From positions 62,001-126,000 of the forward strand of contig NZ_CP107996.1 of assembly GCF_036088315.1 (NCBI RefSeq): a stretch of 64,000 nucleotides of DNA, written 5' to 3'. Under the pieces are notes generated by a model. It ran no database searches. It was not told where the DNA came from and worked only from the letters and a program-made list of their open reading frames with translations. The translations under genes were made by a program, and so were the position numbers. This DNA is from Streptomyces sp. NBC_00344 (GTDB lineage: Bacteria > Actinomycetota > Actinomycetes > Streptomycetales > Streptomycetaceae). This document shows positions 18,813 through 28,105 of this stretch, piece after piece (position 1 is the stretch's first letter; every line of letters starts with the position of its first letter).

Positions 18813-19829
18813 TCATCTGGAGTCCACCATGCGCTCTTCGTCGCCGAGCACGCGCGGTTTGCCGGTCGAGGTCAGCGCCGCTATGGCCTGCCCCTGGTAC
18901 ACGTCGATGACGACCGGCCGGTCCTTCGAGTCGTAGATCGCCTCCTCCTTACTCGGGATGATCCTGTCGCCGCTGGTGTACCGGGTGTCCAGGTACTCGG
19001 CGTTGAAGGCGTACGGGAAGACCCCGAGGGCGCCACCGTTGGCCAGTCGCAGCGAGTACACCTTCGGGTGCGCCGGATCCTTGGTGAAGTACCTCAGCGT
19101 GCGCCAGCTCAGATCCTTGCCGGTGGTGCTGGTGTCGCGTTGCGTGTACCACTTGCGGTAGGCCTCGGTGTCTGCGGTGGAGGCCAGTAGCGTGCCTTCC
19201 TTCTTGCCACCGGTCTCCAGCACGTCCGAGAGCGCATCGCCGACCTGATTCGGACTCAGCGTTCCCACGCGCTTGGCTGGGTCGACGGCCGTCGCGAGCC
19301 CATTGCGGTCGGTGGCCAGCTTGGGTATGAGGCCCTTCTTGGCGTACACGGCATCCACGACCTTGTAGGTGCCGCCCACCTTGTCGAAGAGCAGGAGGCA
19401 CTCGTACGTGGTATCTGCGGTCGCGGTTGCCTTGACCGCGAACCAGGAAGCCGTACCGGCGGACGGTATGTAGTAGCTGCGGTTGGTGTAGGACCATTTC
19501 GAGGTGTACTTCTTCTGGTCCTTCTTGGTCCTCGTCTTCCATTGCTCGTAGTCAGCAGTCGACTGCGCGTTGAGCTGCCCCGCCTCGACAGTGGACAGCA
19601 ATTTCTCATTGCGTGCTTGATTGGACCGGTAGTTCACGGATTCGTAGCGGTCGAGCAGCTTCTTGGCGGCCGCCTTGGTGATCACGCCTTTGGGCGCGCG
19701 GCTCGCGCTCGACGTCGGGCCGTCGGCGCCGCCTGCGTCGCACGCGTTGAGCGTGACCGCCGCGGCGACGCTCAGGGCTGTGATGGCCAGCGGGCGCAGA
19801 CGTGCGGCCCGGGTTATGTATGGGGACAT
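18813..19829 (-). CDS. Lipoprotein of unknown function
   Basis: A 338-residue exported lipoprotein. The N-terminus has a twin-basic start, a hydrophobic core and the lipobox LNAC (Cys about residue 30), followed by a Gly/Ser-rich tether. The mature part holds KLLDRYESVNYRSNQARN, YEQWKTRTKKDQKKYTSKWSY, and a beta-rich second half (TYKVVDAVYAKKGLIPKL, YRKWYTQRD, GVFPYAFNAEYLDTRY). The architecture resembles uncharacterised actinobacterial lipoproteins; I cannot assign a function. ATG 19829 is preceded by GGAGAGG. Confidence 0.8.
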   Translation of the reverse strand: MSPYITRAARLRPLAITALSVAAAVTLNACDAGGADGPTSSASRAPKGVITKAAAKKLLDRYESVNYRSNQARNEKLLSTVEAGQLNAQSTADYEQWKTRTKKDQKKYTSKWSYTNRSYYIPSAGTASWFAVKATATADTTYECLLLFDKVGGTYKVVDAVYAKKGLIPKLATDRNGLATAVDPAKRVGTLSPNQVGDALSDVLETGGKKEGTLLASTADTEAYRKWYTQRDTSTTGKDLSWRTLRYFTKDPAHPKVYSLRLANGGALGVFPYAFNAEYLDTRYTSGDRIIPSKEEAIYDSKDRPVVIDVYQGQAIAALTSTGKPRVLGDEERMVDSR

Positions 19830-19996
19830 GGTGGGGGGTGTTCCTCTCCGGAATCGGTGATGTGGGGGCGAGGCCGGGCATTTGGCCGGCGGGCAAGCAC
19901 GCTGCCCGGCGGCGTCGTGATCGCCGCAGGCAGCGCGGTGCGCATCGCATCGCCGGGCGGGCCCACAACAGACCGGCCCGGCAGGGGCTTTACATC

Positions 19997-20294
19997 TCAG
20001 CCGCGCGGGTCCGCGCACGAGAGCTTGGCCCAGCCCTTCTCGGCCGTCTTGCCATAGTGCCAAGTGCCCCACCAGTACACGGTGCTGCCCTTGCTGTTGA
20101 GTCACTGCCTGCTGATACGACCCCAGTCCTTGTTCGCCTTGCACGCGTACATGACGTGTGGCCTTGCCGTTCGGCTCGGTCCGCGCGTCCGCCTTCTTGC
20201 AGGTGAACTTCTGCGTGAAGCTGTCGGCCGCCGCGGACGTTGCCGCGGTTGCTGAGACTCCCACACCGGCGGTGATAACGACGAAGAGGGACAC
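19997..20294 (-). pseudogene. Small secreted protein gene, frameshifted
   Basis: A signal peptide-like start (VSLFVVITAGVGVSATAATS, GTG 20294) leads into ADSFTQKFTCKKADARTEPN. One base change near 20160 shifts the frame; the old frame continues as YACKANKDWGRISRQ, meets TGA near 20101, then goes on with KGSTVYWWGTWHYGKTAEKG and WAKLSCADPRG. The Cys and Trp pattern suggests a small extracellular disulfide protein. It now carries two lesions. Confidence 0.5.
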
Positions 20295-20426
20295 GCCGCT
20301 GCGCGGCCGAGGCGGGGAGTGGCCGCGCTGCTGTGCTACCCCGACCGGCTGGTGATCCAGCCACGGCAGGGCGCAGACCTCGGCAGCCTCCGCGGGAATT
20401 GAGGGTCTCGCACCGCCTGGGACTCG

Positions 20427-20759
20427 TTGTCCGAGCCCGCGCTCAAGCGCGCCTGGATGGTATGGCGGTCGGCGGACACCGAGGACGCACCGGTCCTCGC
20501 GGTGCTGGGCCCGCCCGCGCGCCCTCACGGAGTACGCGTGCTCCTCGATGGCGTTCCTGTCACGACGTCCCGGAGCCTCGACATCCCCCAGGCCACGCAT
20601 GTGGCCCGCGCGGTGGCCGGACACCTCGAAGAGAGCACCCGCGGCGCCGACGGGCGCACCGTCCACCCGGTCGCCCCGGGGTTCGTCGCCGAGATCCGCC
20701 GCACGAGCGGCCGTCACGCCACCGTCCAGTTCGTGCGTCTGCGCCCCCTCGATACCTGA
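20427..20759 (+). CDS. Hypothetical protein, 110 residues
   Basis: The frame has GC-rich third positions and a plausible globular composition (LKRAWMVWRSADTEDAPVLA, GVRVLLDGVPVTTSRS, PGFVAEIRRTSGRHATVQFV). The first start is TTG 20427; ATG 20457 gives a 100-residue product. No ribosome site is clear and I recognise no family, so it could also be a remnant. Confidence 0.4.
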   Translation: MSEPALKRAWMVWRSADTEDAPVLAVLGPPARPHGVRVLLDGVPVTTSRSLDIPQATHVARAVAGHLEESTRGADGRTVHPVAPGFVAEIRRTSGRHATVQFVRLRPLDT

Positions 20760-20899
20760 GCGCATCAGCTGTGCAGCACCGCCGGACGTGCGGCCGGGCC
20801 ACCGTGCCGGCAACGGTGGTCGTCGCAGGCGCTCGTCGGCCACGGCGGGGGGTGCGTAGGATTCCCGGGATTCAACTGGAACTCTGCACGGGGGCTGCA

Positions 20900-21952
20900 T
20901 TGAGGTGGCAACGGATCGGGATAGCGGCGGTCGTGGCGGCTGTGGTGCTGGCGGTCGCGGGCGGCGCACTCTGGTTCAGGGAGCGCACCCCCGCGGTCCG
21001 GCTGGCCAAGATCTGCAACGGGGCACTGCCCGTCGACGAGATGCTCAAGCTGACGGACGCGGAGAGCGGCGTCAGCTCGGACTACACGCTGGAGAGTTGG
21101 CATCCCGACGGTCCGGCCCAGGCCGGTAAGCCGGAAGGCCTTCCCGTCACCTGCCGGGCCACCCCATCAGGCGTGAATGTCACGATCGAGACGGCTGACG
21201 ACGTCTACGACCCCTACTTCGACCACACCTTCCAGCGACGCGACGACATCCTCCCGCTCCCCCTCGGGCAGGGGTGGAGGGGGCTGCTGGCACAGGACAA
21301 CACGACACTTGACGGCCCGGACACCACCGCCTCAGTGCTACTGGACTGCCCGGACTGGAGCCGCAGCAAAGGCACCGGGATCCTGGTGACCGTGAGCGCC
21401 GAGGGCGCTCGCACCCCGGTGGCCCGGGTCGCCACCGTCGCGGCCGAACGAACGGCGCACCAAAGCGGCTGCGGCGCCCACCCGGGAGGAAAAATCACCC
21501 GGATCGCAGGAAGCGGCACGGGCCAGGAGACGGCCCCCGGAGCGGCGAAGGGAACCTGCGCCGGGCTGCGTTCGCACCCCCGGATGCGTGAAACCGCGGC
21601 CGGAGTCGCCCCCGCCGAGTCCTGTGTGCTCGGCAACGACCTGGTGCTACGGGCCTACTACGGACCCTTCGTACCCGGCACCTCCAAAAGTTCAAATGGC
21701 CCCGGGCGATACGAGAAGCCTTGGGGCGAGGACGGTATTGGGACGTGGGGCTCGGCCCGCTGCCCGGGAGCATCCAAGAAAGCCGTGTACGACATCTCGA
21801 CCACCGAGGACAGTAAGCGCGACTTCACCGAGCAGCCGCTCACCTCACAGGAGCGCAACGACCTGCGCACCTTCGCGACCCGCTCCGCCGACCGACACGG
21901 CTGCGCGACACCCGTGTTGCCAATGCCGCCCGCCGACCAGCCCGGCCGATGA
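20900..21952 (+). CDS. Membrane-anchored protein of unknown function
   Basis: About 350 residues. One N-terminal membrane helix (IGIAAVVAAVVLAVAGGALWF, residues about 7-27) is followed by an extracytoplasmic domain with Cys in the contexts KICNG, VTCRA, LDCPD, SGCGA, GTCAG, ESCVL, ARCPG and HGCAT, suggesting several disulfides. I chose TTG 20900 because a GGGGG purine run precedes it and the helix starts directly after; the frame is open far upstream but with no gene character. Similar one-helix, Cys-rich proteins are widespread and uncharacterised in Streptomyces. Confidence 0.68.
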   Translation: MRWQRIGIAAVVAAVVLAVAGGALWFRERTPAVRLAKICNGALPVDEMLKLTDAESGVSSDYTLESWHPDGPAQAGKPEGLPVTCRATPSGVNVTIETADDVYDPYFDHTFQRRDDILPLPLGQGWRGLLAQDNTTLDGPDTTASVLLDCPDWSRSKGTGILVTVSAEGARTPVARVATVAAERTAHQSGCGAHPGGKITRIAGSGTGQETAPGAAKGTCAGLRSHPRMRETAAGVAPAESCVLGNDLVLRAYYGPFVPGTSKSSNGPGRYEKPWGEDGIGTWGSARCPGASKKAVYDISTTEDSKRDFTEQPLTSQERNDLRTFATRSADRHGCATPVLPMPPADQPGR

Positions 21953-21986
21953 GCCGGGTCAACCCGACCCATTCCTCAACACCGCC

Positions 21987-22470
21987 CTACTGAAGCGGCA
22001 GCAGGGCCTCTGCCGCAGCGCACTCCTGGCATGCCTGGCCTCCCGGCCGGCGCAACGCGTCGAGCGCTTCGTCCAGGTCGGCGTCGCGCCCGCCCTCCGC
22101 TTCTGTGCAGTCGTGGACATGGACGACCTGACCGAGCGTCCTGCGGCGGTTGTCGAGCAGCGGCACGACGCGCCATCCCCACCGCGGGCCGGCCGGAGCC
22201 GGCTCCTGATCCGGCGGCAGACCGCGGATAGGCACCTGGTCGTACCGGACACCTTCGAGCGGCCGCAACTGCTCCGGAGACACCCACACCCGGTACTCGA
22301 CCGCGATGACCTCCGCCTCCTCGTGCCGCCACATCGGCACCCCGACCTGGAAGCGCCTCACCGCTCTCCACCTGCCGACGGGCAAACAGGTGCCCCCGGA
22401 TCTCCTGCCGATCCGGGAACACGACCGTGATGCTCGGCGCGGACCGGCCGCCATCTACGTCGCCGCCCCG
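21987..22470 (-). pseudogene. DUF6233-like gene with one frameshift
   Basis: The minus strand encodes SITVVFPDRQEIRGHLFARRQ in one frame. After an extra C near 22362 it continues as FQVGVPMWRHEEAEVIAVEY, VWVSPEQLRPLEGVRYDQV, GPRWGWRVVPLLDNRRR, VVHVHDCTEAEGGRD and CQECAAAEALLPLQ. The small mostly soluble protein with HVHDC and CQEC near the C-terminus matches the DUF6233 group common in Streptomyces accessory DNA. A single-base sequencing error would give the same picture. Confidence 0.5.
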
Positions 22471-22575
22471 GCAGGCCCGGTGACGGCCTTGAGCCGCATC
22501 CGGGCCTCGCACAAGGCCGCGCCGCCCAGGCTCCCCCAATACGTGCTGACCCGGGCCGACGTACTACATTTCTTA

Positions 22576-22620
22576 GCGCGATTGAAGAGCGATCTGAACA
22601 CGATTCAATGCGCGATTAAT
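22576..22620 (+). promoter_or_regulatory. Four iteron-like repeats in the tap promoter
   Basis: Four imperfect repeats follow head to tail: GCGCGATTGAA (22576), GAGCGATCTGAA (22587), CACGATTCAAT (22599) and GCGCGATTAAT (22610). All share the core CGAT and are spaced 11-12 bp, about one helical turn. Units 1 and 3-4 also form an inverted pair, GATTGAA against ATTCAAT. The region is far more AT-rich than its surroundings and ends 28 bp before the tap start, so it probably holds the promoter and an operator, perhaps for the helix-turn-helix of Tap or Tpg. Confidence 0.6.
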
Positions 22621-22647
22621 GTACGATAGGCGGTGGAGGTGATCTCT

Positions 22648-24825
22648 GTGTCCATCGACGAGAACGAGTTGTTCAGCGCTGTCGATGCGCTGCTGGAGCA
22701 GGTCGCGCAAGACGATCTGCCGGGACCTGACGAGCGGAAGCGGCTGCGTGAAGCGGCCGGTCTGAGCCAGGCTCAGGTCGCCACGGCGCTGAACGCTCGC
22801 CGGGAAGCAGTGGGAAACTGGGAGGCCGGGAGGACTGAGCCGCGGCCACCGAAGCGTGCCGCCTACGCCCGGCTCCTGGAGGGCCTCGCCGCGCGCTTCC
22901 CCGCCCAGGCCACCGAGGCGCCCACCGCCACGGAGCGGGAGGTGTCGCAGCTGTTCACCGGCCCGGCCCCGGAACCGGTGCAGGCACCCGCTGCCGCCGC
23001 GGTGCCGACGTCCCCTCCGACGGCCGCCGCCAGGCCGTCGTCGACGTCGCGCCGTCCGGCGGCGAAGAAGCAGAGCTCAAGTCCCGCCACCCCGGCCCCT
23101 GTCGATCCTCGGTTCGGACACGGGCCGCTCGGTGTACTGGACGGCGACGGGTCGCTGTACTGCGTCGGCGGCCTGGTCCTCGAATGCCCGGCCAAAACGA
23201 TCCCGGCCCTGGTCGACTGGACTGTGCGCGAGGCGAAGCTCGGCTCGCCCCGGCTGCACCGGTCAGGCAAGGACGGCGACCCGCTGATCGTGCTCACGGC
23301 AGCCGCCGCCGAACGGCTCGGGCTGCCGCTGCGTCTGGAGGACCGGCGCGGGCTGCGCTTGCCCGAGGATCACAAGGTCATCAAGCAGATCACCAAGGCC
23401 AAGTGGGAACTCACCAAGCGCGGCTTCGGGCCGTGGGCGCGCGTGTTCCGGCGCGGCACGGAACGGCAGTGCGTGCAGTTCGCGATCCTGCCCTGGGACG
23501 CGCTCGACACCCGCTCGTGGGGCGACACCGGCGAGATGGAGGCCCCGGAGGTTGCCCGGGTCCTGGGTACGTACGCGATGCGGGTGTTGACCCCGCGCGG
23601 CTCGACGGCCGTCTCCAGCCTGGAACTGATGACGTCGCTGCGCCCACCGACCCGCGCGGTCAAGGACGAGGAGACCGGCACCTGGGTGCCCGGCGCGATG
23701 CCCGGCTCCCTGCCCGGCCCGCTTCCGCCGGCCCTGCCCGAAGCACCCGACGAACACCCGGTGGTCGCTGCCGAGTTCAAGGGGCGCGAGCGGAGCGAGG
23801 ACGACGTCTTCCATGAGGAAGCCTACGACTGGCTCCGCGACGTGGAAATGCTCACCGACCTGGAAGCCACCCGGAAGTGGGCGGTCGGCATCGACGTGAA
23901 CACCGCGTTCCTCGCCGCCGCGAACCGGCTGGTCGTAGGCCTGTCCGAGCCGGTCCATGTCCGCACGCCAGTGTTCGACAAGGCGGTGCCCGGCACGTGG
24001 CTGGTCGACCTGTCCGCCATCGAGATGGACCCGCGACTGCCGAACCCGTTCACGTTCCGCGGCGAAGGACCGACGGGGCCGGGCTGGTACTCCACTTCCA
24101 CCGTCGCCTACGCGGCTGAGCTCATCGACACCTACCGGCTGCCCGTCACCATCGAGCCGGCCGAGGGGTACTTGCGCAAGGAGTCCGGACCCTACCTGGA
24201 CCCCTGGTACAAGCGCCTGGCAGACGCATACAAAGCGACGATGGCCGACCTCGGCGTCGTCGCCGGGATGGGCGAGCAGGAGTTCCTGGACGCGATGGCC
24301 GTCCACAAGGACAGCGACCCGGCGATGGTCGCCGTGCTGTCCGCGATCAAGTCGACCGTCAAGGGCGGCATCGGCAAGCTGAGGGAGCGCAACAAGGACA
24401 CCCGGATCCCGGCCGGTGAGCCGTGGCCGGCCCTCAAGCGCGTGGCGTGGAGCCCGCACATCCGTGCCGAAGTCATCGCCAAGGCCCGCACCGGAATGCA
24501 CCGCAAGATCCTCAAGACCGCCCTGGCCACCCAGACCGGCCCCGCCCCGGTCGGGCACCTGACGCTGGGTGAGGATGCGCTGCTTCCCATCGCGATCCTG
24601 TCCGACTGCGCCGTGTACCTCTCAGAGGGGCCCTCCCCCCTGGACGTGCTCCCGCATACCGCCGACGGCAAGCCCGTTCCCGGCGGATTCCGCCTCGGCG
24701 TCAGCCCCGGCATGGTCAAGCACCAGGGCACCGAGCCGCTGATGTGGGCCGTCACGATGCTCGATGGGGGCCACAACCCCGCCTCGTACATCAAGGGCAC
24801 CGACTCGATCGACGACGGAGAGTAG
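22648..24825 (+). CDS. tap: Telomere-associated protein Tap
   Basis: A 725-residue protein matching Streptomyces Tap, which binds single-stranded 3' overhangs at telomeres and recruits the terminal protein for end-patching of linear replicons. Residues about 27-63 form an XRE-type helix-turn-helix (GLSQAQVATALNARREAV, GNWEAGRTEPRPPKR). A Pro/Ala/Ser-rich linker covers about 80-150, followed by the conserved Tap core (VDWTVREAKLGSPRLHRSG, WAVGIDVNTAFLAAANRL, KSTVKGGIGKLRER, HIRAEVIAKARTGMHRKI). GTG 22648 is preceded by GGAGG at 22635-22639 with ideal spacing; the earlier GTG 22633 overlaps this site. tpg follows 9 bp later, so the two are co-transcribed. Confidence 0.93.
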   Translation: MSIDENELFSAVDALLEQVAQDDLPGPDERKRLREAAGLSQAQVATALNARREAVGNWEAGRTEPRPPKRAAYARLLEGLAARFPAQATEAPTATEREVSQLFTGPAPEPVQAPAAAAVPTSPPTAAARPSSTSRRPAAKKQSSSPATPAPVDPRFGHGPLGVLDGDGSLYCVGGLVLECPAKTIPALVDWTVREAKLGSPRLHRSGKDGDPLIVLTAAAAERLGLPLRLEDRRGLRLPEDHKVIKQITKAKWELTKRGFGPWARVFRRGTERQCVQFAILPWDALDTRSWGDTGEMEAPEVARVLGTYAMRVLTPRGSTAVSSLELMTSLRPPTRAVKDEETGTWVPGAMPGSLPGPLPPALPEAPDEHPVVAAEFKGRERSEDDVFHEEAYDWLRDVEMLTDLEATRKWAVGIDVNTAFLAAANRLVVGLSEPVHVRTPVFDKAVPGTWLVDLSAIEMDPRLPNPFTFRGEGPTGPGWYSTSTVAYAAELIDTYRLPVTIEPAEGYLRKESGPYLDPWYKRLADAYKATMADLGVVAGMGEQEFLDAMAVHKDSDPAMVAVLSAIKSTVKGGIGKLRERNKDTRIPAGEPWPALKRVAWSPHIRAEVIAKARTGMHRKILKTALATQTGPAPVGHLTLGEDALLPIAILSDCAVYLSEGPSPLDVLPHTADGKPVPGGFRLGVSPGMVKHQGTEPLMWAVTMLDGGHNPASYIKGTDSIDDGE

Positions 24826-24834
24826 GACTCCGAG

Positions 24835-25392
24835 ATGGGCATCCTGGGCGACAGCCTCCACAAGGCCACCGCAGCCACTGCGACCCGGCCGATCCCCAAA
24901 AGCGCCGGAGCGCAGATGCGATACCTGGTCAAGCAGAACCGGGGCTCCACCATGGCCGTAGCGCAACTGCTGGGCATCTCGCAGCGCACCGTGGAGCGGT
25001 ACATCAAGGGACAGCTCAGGCGGCCCCGCAAGGACCTCGCCGCACGCCTGGCGGGGGAGGTCCGCAAGAAGTGGCAGCCCCGCGTCCAGGCCAAGGCGAA
25101 GAAGAACGCAGCCACCGCTACCGGCATCACCATGGAGACCCGGGCCAGGTTCGGGTTCACCGCCGCCCCGGGCACCACCGACGATGGACGGCTGCGGCTG
25201 ATCACCCAGCACCTCCCGCCGACCTACGCCTCACGGCTGTTCGACGCCCAGGCCGCCGGCGCTTCGGAGCAGCAACTGCAGAACATCGCCGCCGAAGGGC
25301 TCCAGGAGGTCTACTTCAAGGACCGCGGCCGCCGCGCCGACGGCCTCCTCGTAGAGCTCACAGACATCGACTACATCGAGCTCGACTTCTGA
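24835..25392 (+). CDS. tpg: Terminal protein Tpg
   Basis: A 185-residue protein of the usual Tpg length (about 184). Tpg is covalently linked to the 5' ends of linear Streptomyces DNA and primes the fill-in of the terminal gap. Visible features are the N-terminal MGILGDSLHKATAATATRPI, the helix-turn-helix MAVAQLLGISQRTVERYIKG (residues about 40-60), a basic segment (VRKKWQPRVQAKAKKN), RARFGFTAAPGT and the acidic C-terminus ADGLLVELTDIDYIELDF. It starts 9 bp after tap. An internal tap-tpg pair marks the replicon as linear. Confidence 0.94.
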   Translation: MGILGDSLHKATAATATRPIPKSAGAQMRYLVKQNRGSTMAVAQLLGISQRTVERYIKGQLRRPRKDLAARLAGEVRKKWQPRVQAKAKKNAATATGITMETRARFGFTAAPGTTDDGRLRLITQHLPPTYASRLFDAQAAGASEQQLQNIAAEGLQEVYFKDRGRRADGLLVELTDIDYIELDF

Positions 25393-25707
25393 CCCTGCGC
25401 CAGAGGGACGGTTGGAACCCGAACCGGTGAGCTTGTGTTTTAGAGGTCGCGCGGATGGGCGTGGTTGGGGACACCGGTAACAGGATGGGCAGGTGCCGGT
25501 GATCATGGAGTTGCGACGCTCGGTGATCACTGGGGAGACCTGTGCCCGCGTTTCCGCGCGCAGCACCATCGTTGGCCCCACCGGGCAGTTCGCCACTCCG
25601 ATGGGCGTGGCCGGATGCGCCCAGCCACTCCGCACGCGACGCTGGTGGAAAGCCAGCGTTCTCGCTCGTCGACGCTGGAGACGTCGACACACGGGAGCCG
25701 TGAGGCC
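25393..25707. other. No gene recognised
   Basis: Open frames on both strands here have no family features. There is no convincing hairpin terminator directly after tpg. Confidence 0.45.
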
Positions 25708-26931
25708 ATGGGCCGGTGCAAAGAACGTTTGCTTGGCGCCCTGGTCCTGGTCGGTGTCCTGGCAGTGTCGGCATGCGACTCCCACGGCGACATCCTGGTG
25801 CCGGGTAGCAGCGACAGTGCTGCTCTCGACGGGCCGACTGAAGCCAAGGTCAAAAAGGTCGTGCGCCGGTTCCAGGACACCAACCGCACCCCGGGTGTCC
25901 TGGTCGGCATCTGGAGCCCGAAGGGAACCTTCGTCAGTGCCACTGGCGTCGCCGACCTTGCGACCGGGGCGCCCCTCCGAGCGGACATGCAGTTCAAGAT
26001 CGCGAGCCAGACGAAGACATTCACGGCCGACCTCGTACTGCAGCTGGTGGGAGAGGGGAAGGTCGCCCTTGACGACCACATCTCCAAATGGGTGACGGGC
26101 GTGCCCAACGGGGACCAGATCACGATCCGGCAGCTCCTCAACCACACCAGCGGCCTCGCAGACGGCTTCACGACGCCCACCGTCCAGGGGAAGGTGACCA
26201 CCGGCTGCACCGTCACGGAGCTCCTCTCGGCCGAGGCGAAGTTTCCCCCTGTCGCACCTCCCGGCACCAAGTGGTCGTACAGCAACTACGGTTACAACCT
26301 GCTCGGCCGTGTCGTGGAGCTGGCCGGCGGCCAGGATCTGAGCACCGCGGTCCAGCAGCGCATCGCCCGACCGCTCGGACTCCGTCGCACCCTGCTCCCG
26401 ACGTCGGGGAACGGCCTCAGCAAGCCCTTCACACACGGGTACGGGCTGGGAGATGTGGGTCCCACGCAGGCACCCACCACTTCCGATGATGCGACAGCCC
26501 TTCCGGCGTCATGCCTCTGGGCGCACGGAAGCATGGTCTCGACCCTCTCGGACATGCGGCGCTGGTCCCGTGCCTTGGCGACCGGTGCACTGCTCAAGCC
26601 GGAGGTCTGGGCCGAGGCGACCAAGAACCCGATCCCCTTCGTCTTCGCGGGGCACTACAACGGGCCCGGTAAGTGGCGATACGGACTGGGATTCGTCGAG
26701 TCCGGCGGGTTCATCGGCGGAGAAGGCAGTTTCGCCGGCTACGAGTCCACCGCCATGTACTCGCCCGCCCGTCAGACGGCGATCGAGGTGGTGTCCACCA
26801 AAAATCCCAACGCCATCACGCCTCCGCCGACGTTCCAGGCTCTCGCCATGACGGTCTACGGCACCGATATCGGCTTCGGCCTTACACCCGAACAGGCGCT
26901 CGCACCCACGTTCACAGGGGCGGAGGGATAG
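25708..26931 (+). CDS. Lipoprotein serine hydrolase (class C beta-lactamase/DD-peptidase fold)
   Basis: A 407-residue exported serine hydrolase. The lipobox VSAC is at residues 20-23 after a hydrophobic core. The active-site Ser is Ser100 in SQTK (SxxK), the tyrosine motif is YSN in KWSYSNYGYNLLGRVVELA, and the third motif region is LWAHGSMVSTLSDMRRW. Family relatives include D-Ala-D-Ala carboxypeptidases and esterases; the true substrate is unknown. ATG 25708 is chosen since it begins the signal sequence; the frame is open upstream to 25465 without coding character. It is a single gene. Confidence 0.88.
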   Translation: MGRCKERLLGALVLVGVLAVSACDSHGDILVPGSSDSAALDGPTEAKVKKVVRRFQDTNRTPGVLVGIWSPKGTFVSATGVADLATGAPLRADMQFKIASQTKTFTADLVLQLVGEGKVALDDHISKWVTGVPNGDQITIRQLLNHTSGLADGFTTPTVQGKVTTGCTVTELLSAEAKFPPVAPPGTKWSYSNYGYNLLGRVVELAGGQDLSTAVQQRIARPLGLRRTLLPTSGNGLSKPFTHGYGLGDVGPTQAPTTSDDATALPASCLWAHGSMVSTLSDMRRWSRALATGALLKPEVWAEATKNPIPFVFAGHYNGPGKWRYGLGFVESGGFIGGEGSFAGYESTAMYSPARQTAIEVVSTKNPNAITPPPTFQALAMTVYGTDIGFGLTPEQALAPTFTGAEG

Positions 26932-27289
26932 CCGAACAACCCGGCCGAAGAGTAGGCGCGGCCGGGCGGGGAGTCTGCGACAGCCCAGAAGGCGACGGGC
27001 AATTCCGCGATTCGCCTCACGGGTCTTCGCCATGGCCGAGCACGTCGCTGGGCAGTTACGACACCCTTCCCCTTCTGAACAGCGCGTCCTCGAACGGGTC
27101 GTCGATACGATCGCCGTCCTCAGTGACAGCGCCGTAGTACCGAGCCCCATCTGCGATGCCTCCCGGCAACGTCATCGAGACCGACACTGACTCCTGTCCT
27201 CTCGCCGCTACCGCCCTCGCGCCGGGCAGCAGGGTCACCAGCTGACCACCGCAGCAGACTCTTCCTGCGTGGGTGCCCGCATCGGTCTC
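26932..27289. other. No confident gene; one small minus-strand ORF
   Basis: A 60-codon minus-strand frame (27056-27238) encodes an acidic tail, YYGAVTEDGDRIDDPFEDAL, and has AGGACAGGAG ahead of an internal ATG. It is too short and unlike known families to call. Nothing else is visible. Confidence 0.3.
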
Positions 27290-28105
27290 TCAGCGAGTGC
27301 GGGCGAGGAAGACGTCGGTGACCTGGAGTACGTCGATTCCGCCGCCGTGGGCGTCGAGCAGGCGGCCGGCCTCGGCAAGCGCCTGTTCGCGGTGATCGTC
27401 GGGCAGAATGCGATAGGCGGACAGGGACGAGAGGTAGCCGAGGTAGCGGTCGGTGTCGTACCGCAGATCCTCCCGGAACCGGACCGAACGCAGGTCGGTG
27501 AAGCGGCCGTCTCGGCGGCACTCGGTATCCGGCCAGGCCTGGTCCCAGTTCCCGGGCTCGCCGCCGGCGATGTCGGAAGCCAGGAAGCGGTGCGGCGACC
27601 CGGTAATCCCGTGACGGTCGCCGATGCCGGCGAGTTCGGCGCGTAATCCGGCGTCATGTACGCCGTGCGGGTTTCTGACCAGCGCGACGGCACTGCCAGG
27701 TGCGAGCGCGGCGTGGACCAGGCCCCAGCGCCGGTCATGGTCCAGAAAATTCCAGGCGGAGGCGGCGAACAGCAACCCGTAGCGCCGGCTGCCCGGCTGC
27801 CACTGCTCGAAGTCGCCGACCTCGACTCGGACGTTCGGATACCCGGCGACATTGCGCCGCAGCACCTCGGCCATGCGCGCGTCGGGCTCGACGCACACCA
27901 GCGGAATCCCCAGCGCGGCGAACGGCACAGTGGCCTTCCCGGTACCCGCGCCGACTTCCACAGCTGCACGGTCCCCGAGTGCCGCGTACTCCAGCACCTC
28001 CGTGACCATCGTGTCCGCGTAGCCGGGGCGGGAGGCATCGTACAGCTCGGCCACCTCACCGAATACCTTGCTACGGGCCGCGTTGACGTGTCTCTCTGAG
28101 GCCAT
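27290..28105 (-). CDS. Class I SAM-dependent methyltransferase
   Basis: A 271-residue methyltransferase (Methyltransf_11/25 type). The N-terminal FGEVAELYDASRPGYAD is typical of small-molecule methyltransferases. Motif I is AAVEVGAGTGKATVPFAALG, then LVCVEPDARMAEVLRRNV, and the motif IV region is YGLLFAASAWNFLDHDRRW. ATG 28105 has GAGGGA upstream. The gene stands alone, so the substrate cannot be inferred. Confidence 0.87.
   Translation of the reverse strand: MASERHVNAARSKVFGEVAELYDASRPGYADTMVTEVLEYAALGDRAAVEVGAGTGKATVPFAALGIPLVCVEPDARMAEVLRRNVAGYPNVRVEVGDFEQWQPGSRRYGLLFAASAWNFLDHDRRWGLVHAALAPGSAVALVRNPHGVHDAGLRAELAGIGDRHGITGSPHRFLASDIAGGEPGNWDQAWPDTECRRDGRFTDLRSVRFREDLRYDTDRYLGYLSSLSAYRILPDDHREQALAEAGRLLDAHGGGIDVLQVTDVFLARTR

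Noticed and set aside
23263..24558. Long minus-strand frame opposite tap
   Set aside because: It is a GC-skew shadow: low complexity, no domain, and fully inside a well-supported gene.
25231..26436. 401-codon minus-strand frame over the serine hydrolase
   Set aside because: It is antisense to a gene with clear SxxK and YSN motifs and has no features of its own.
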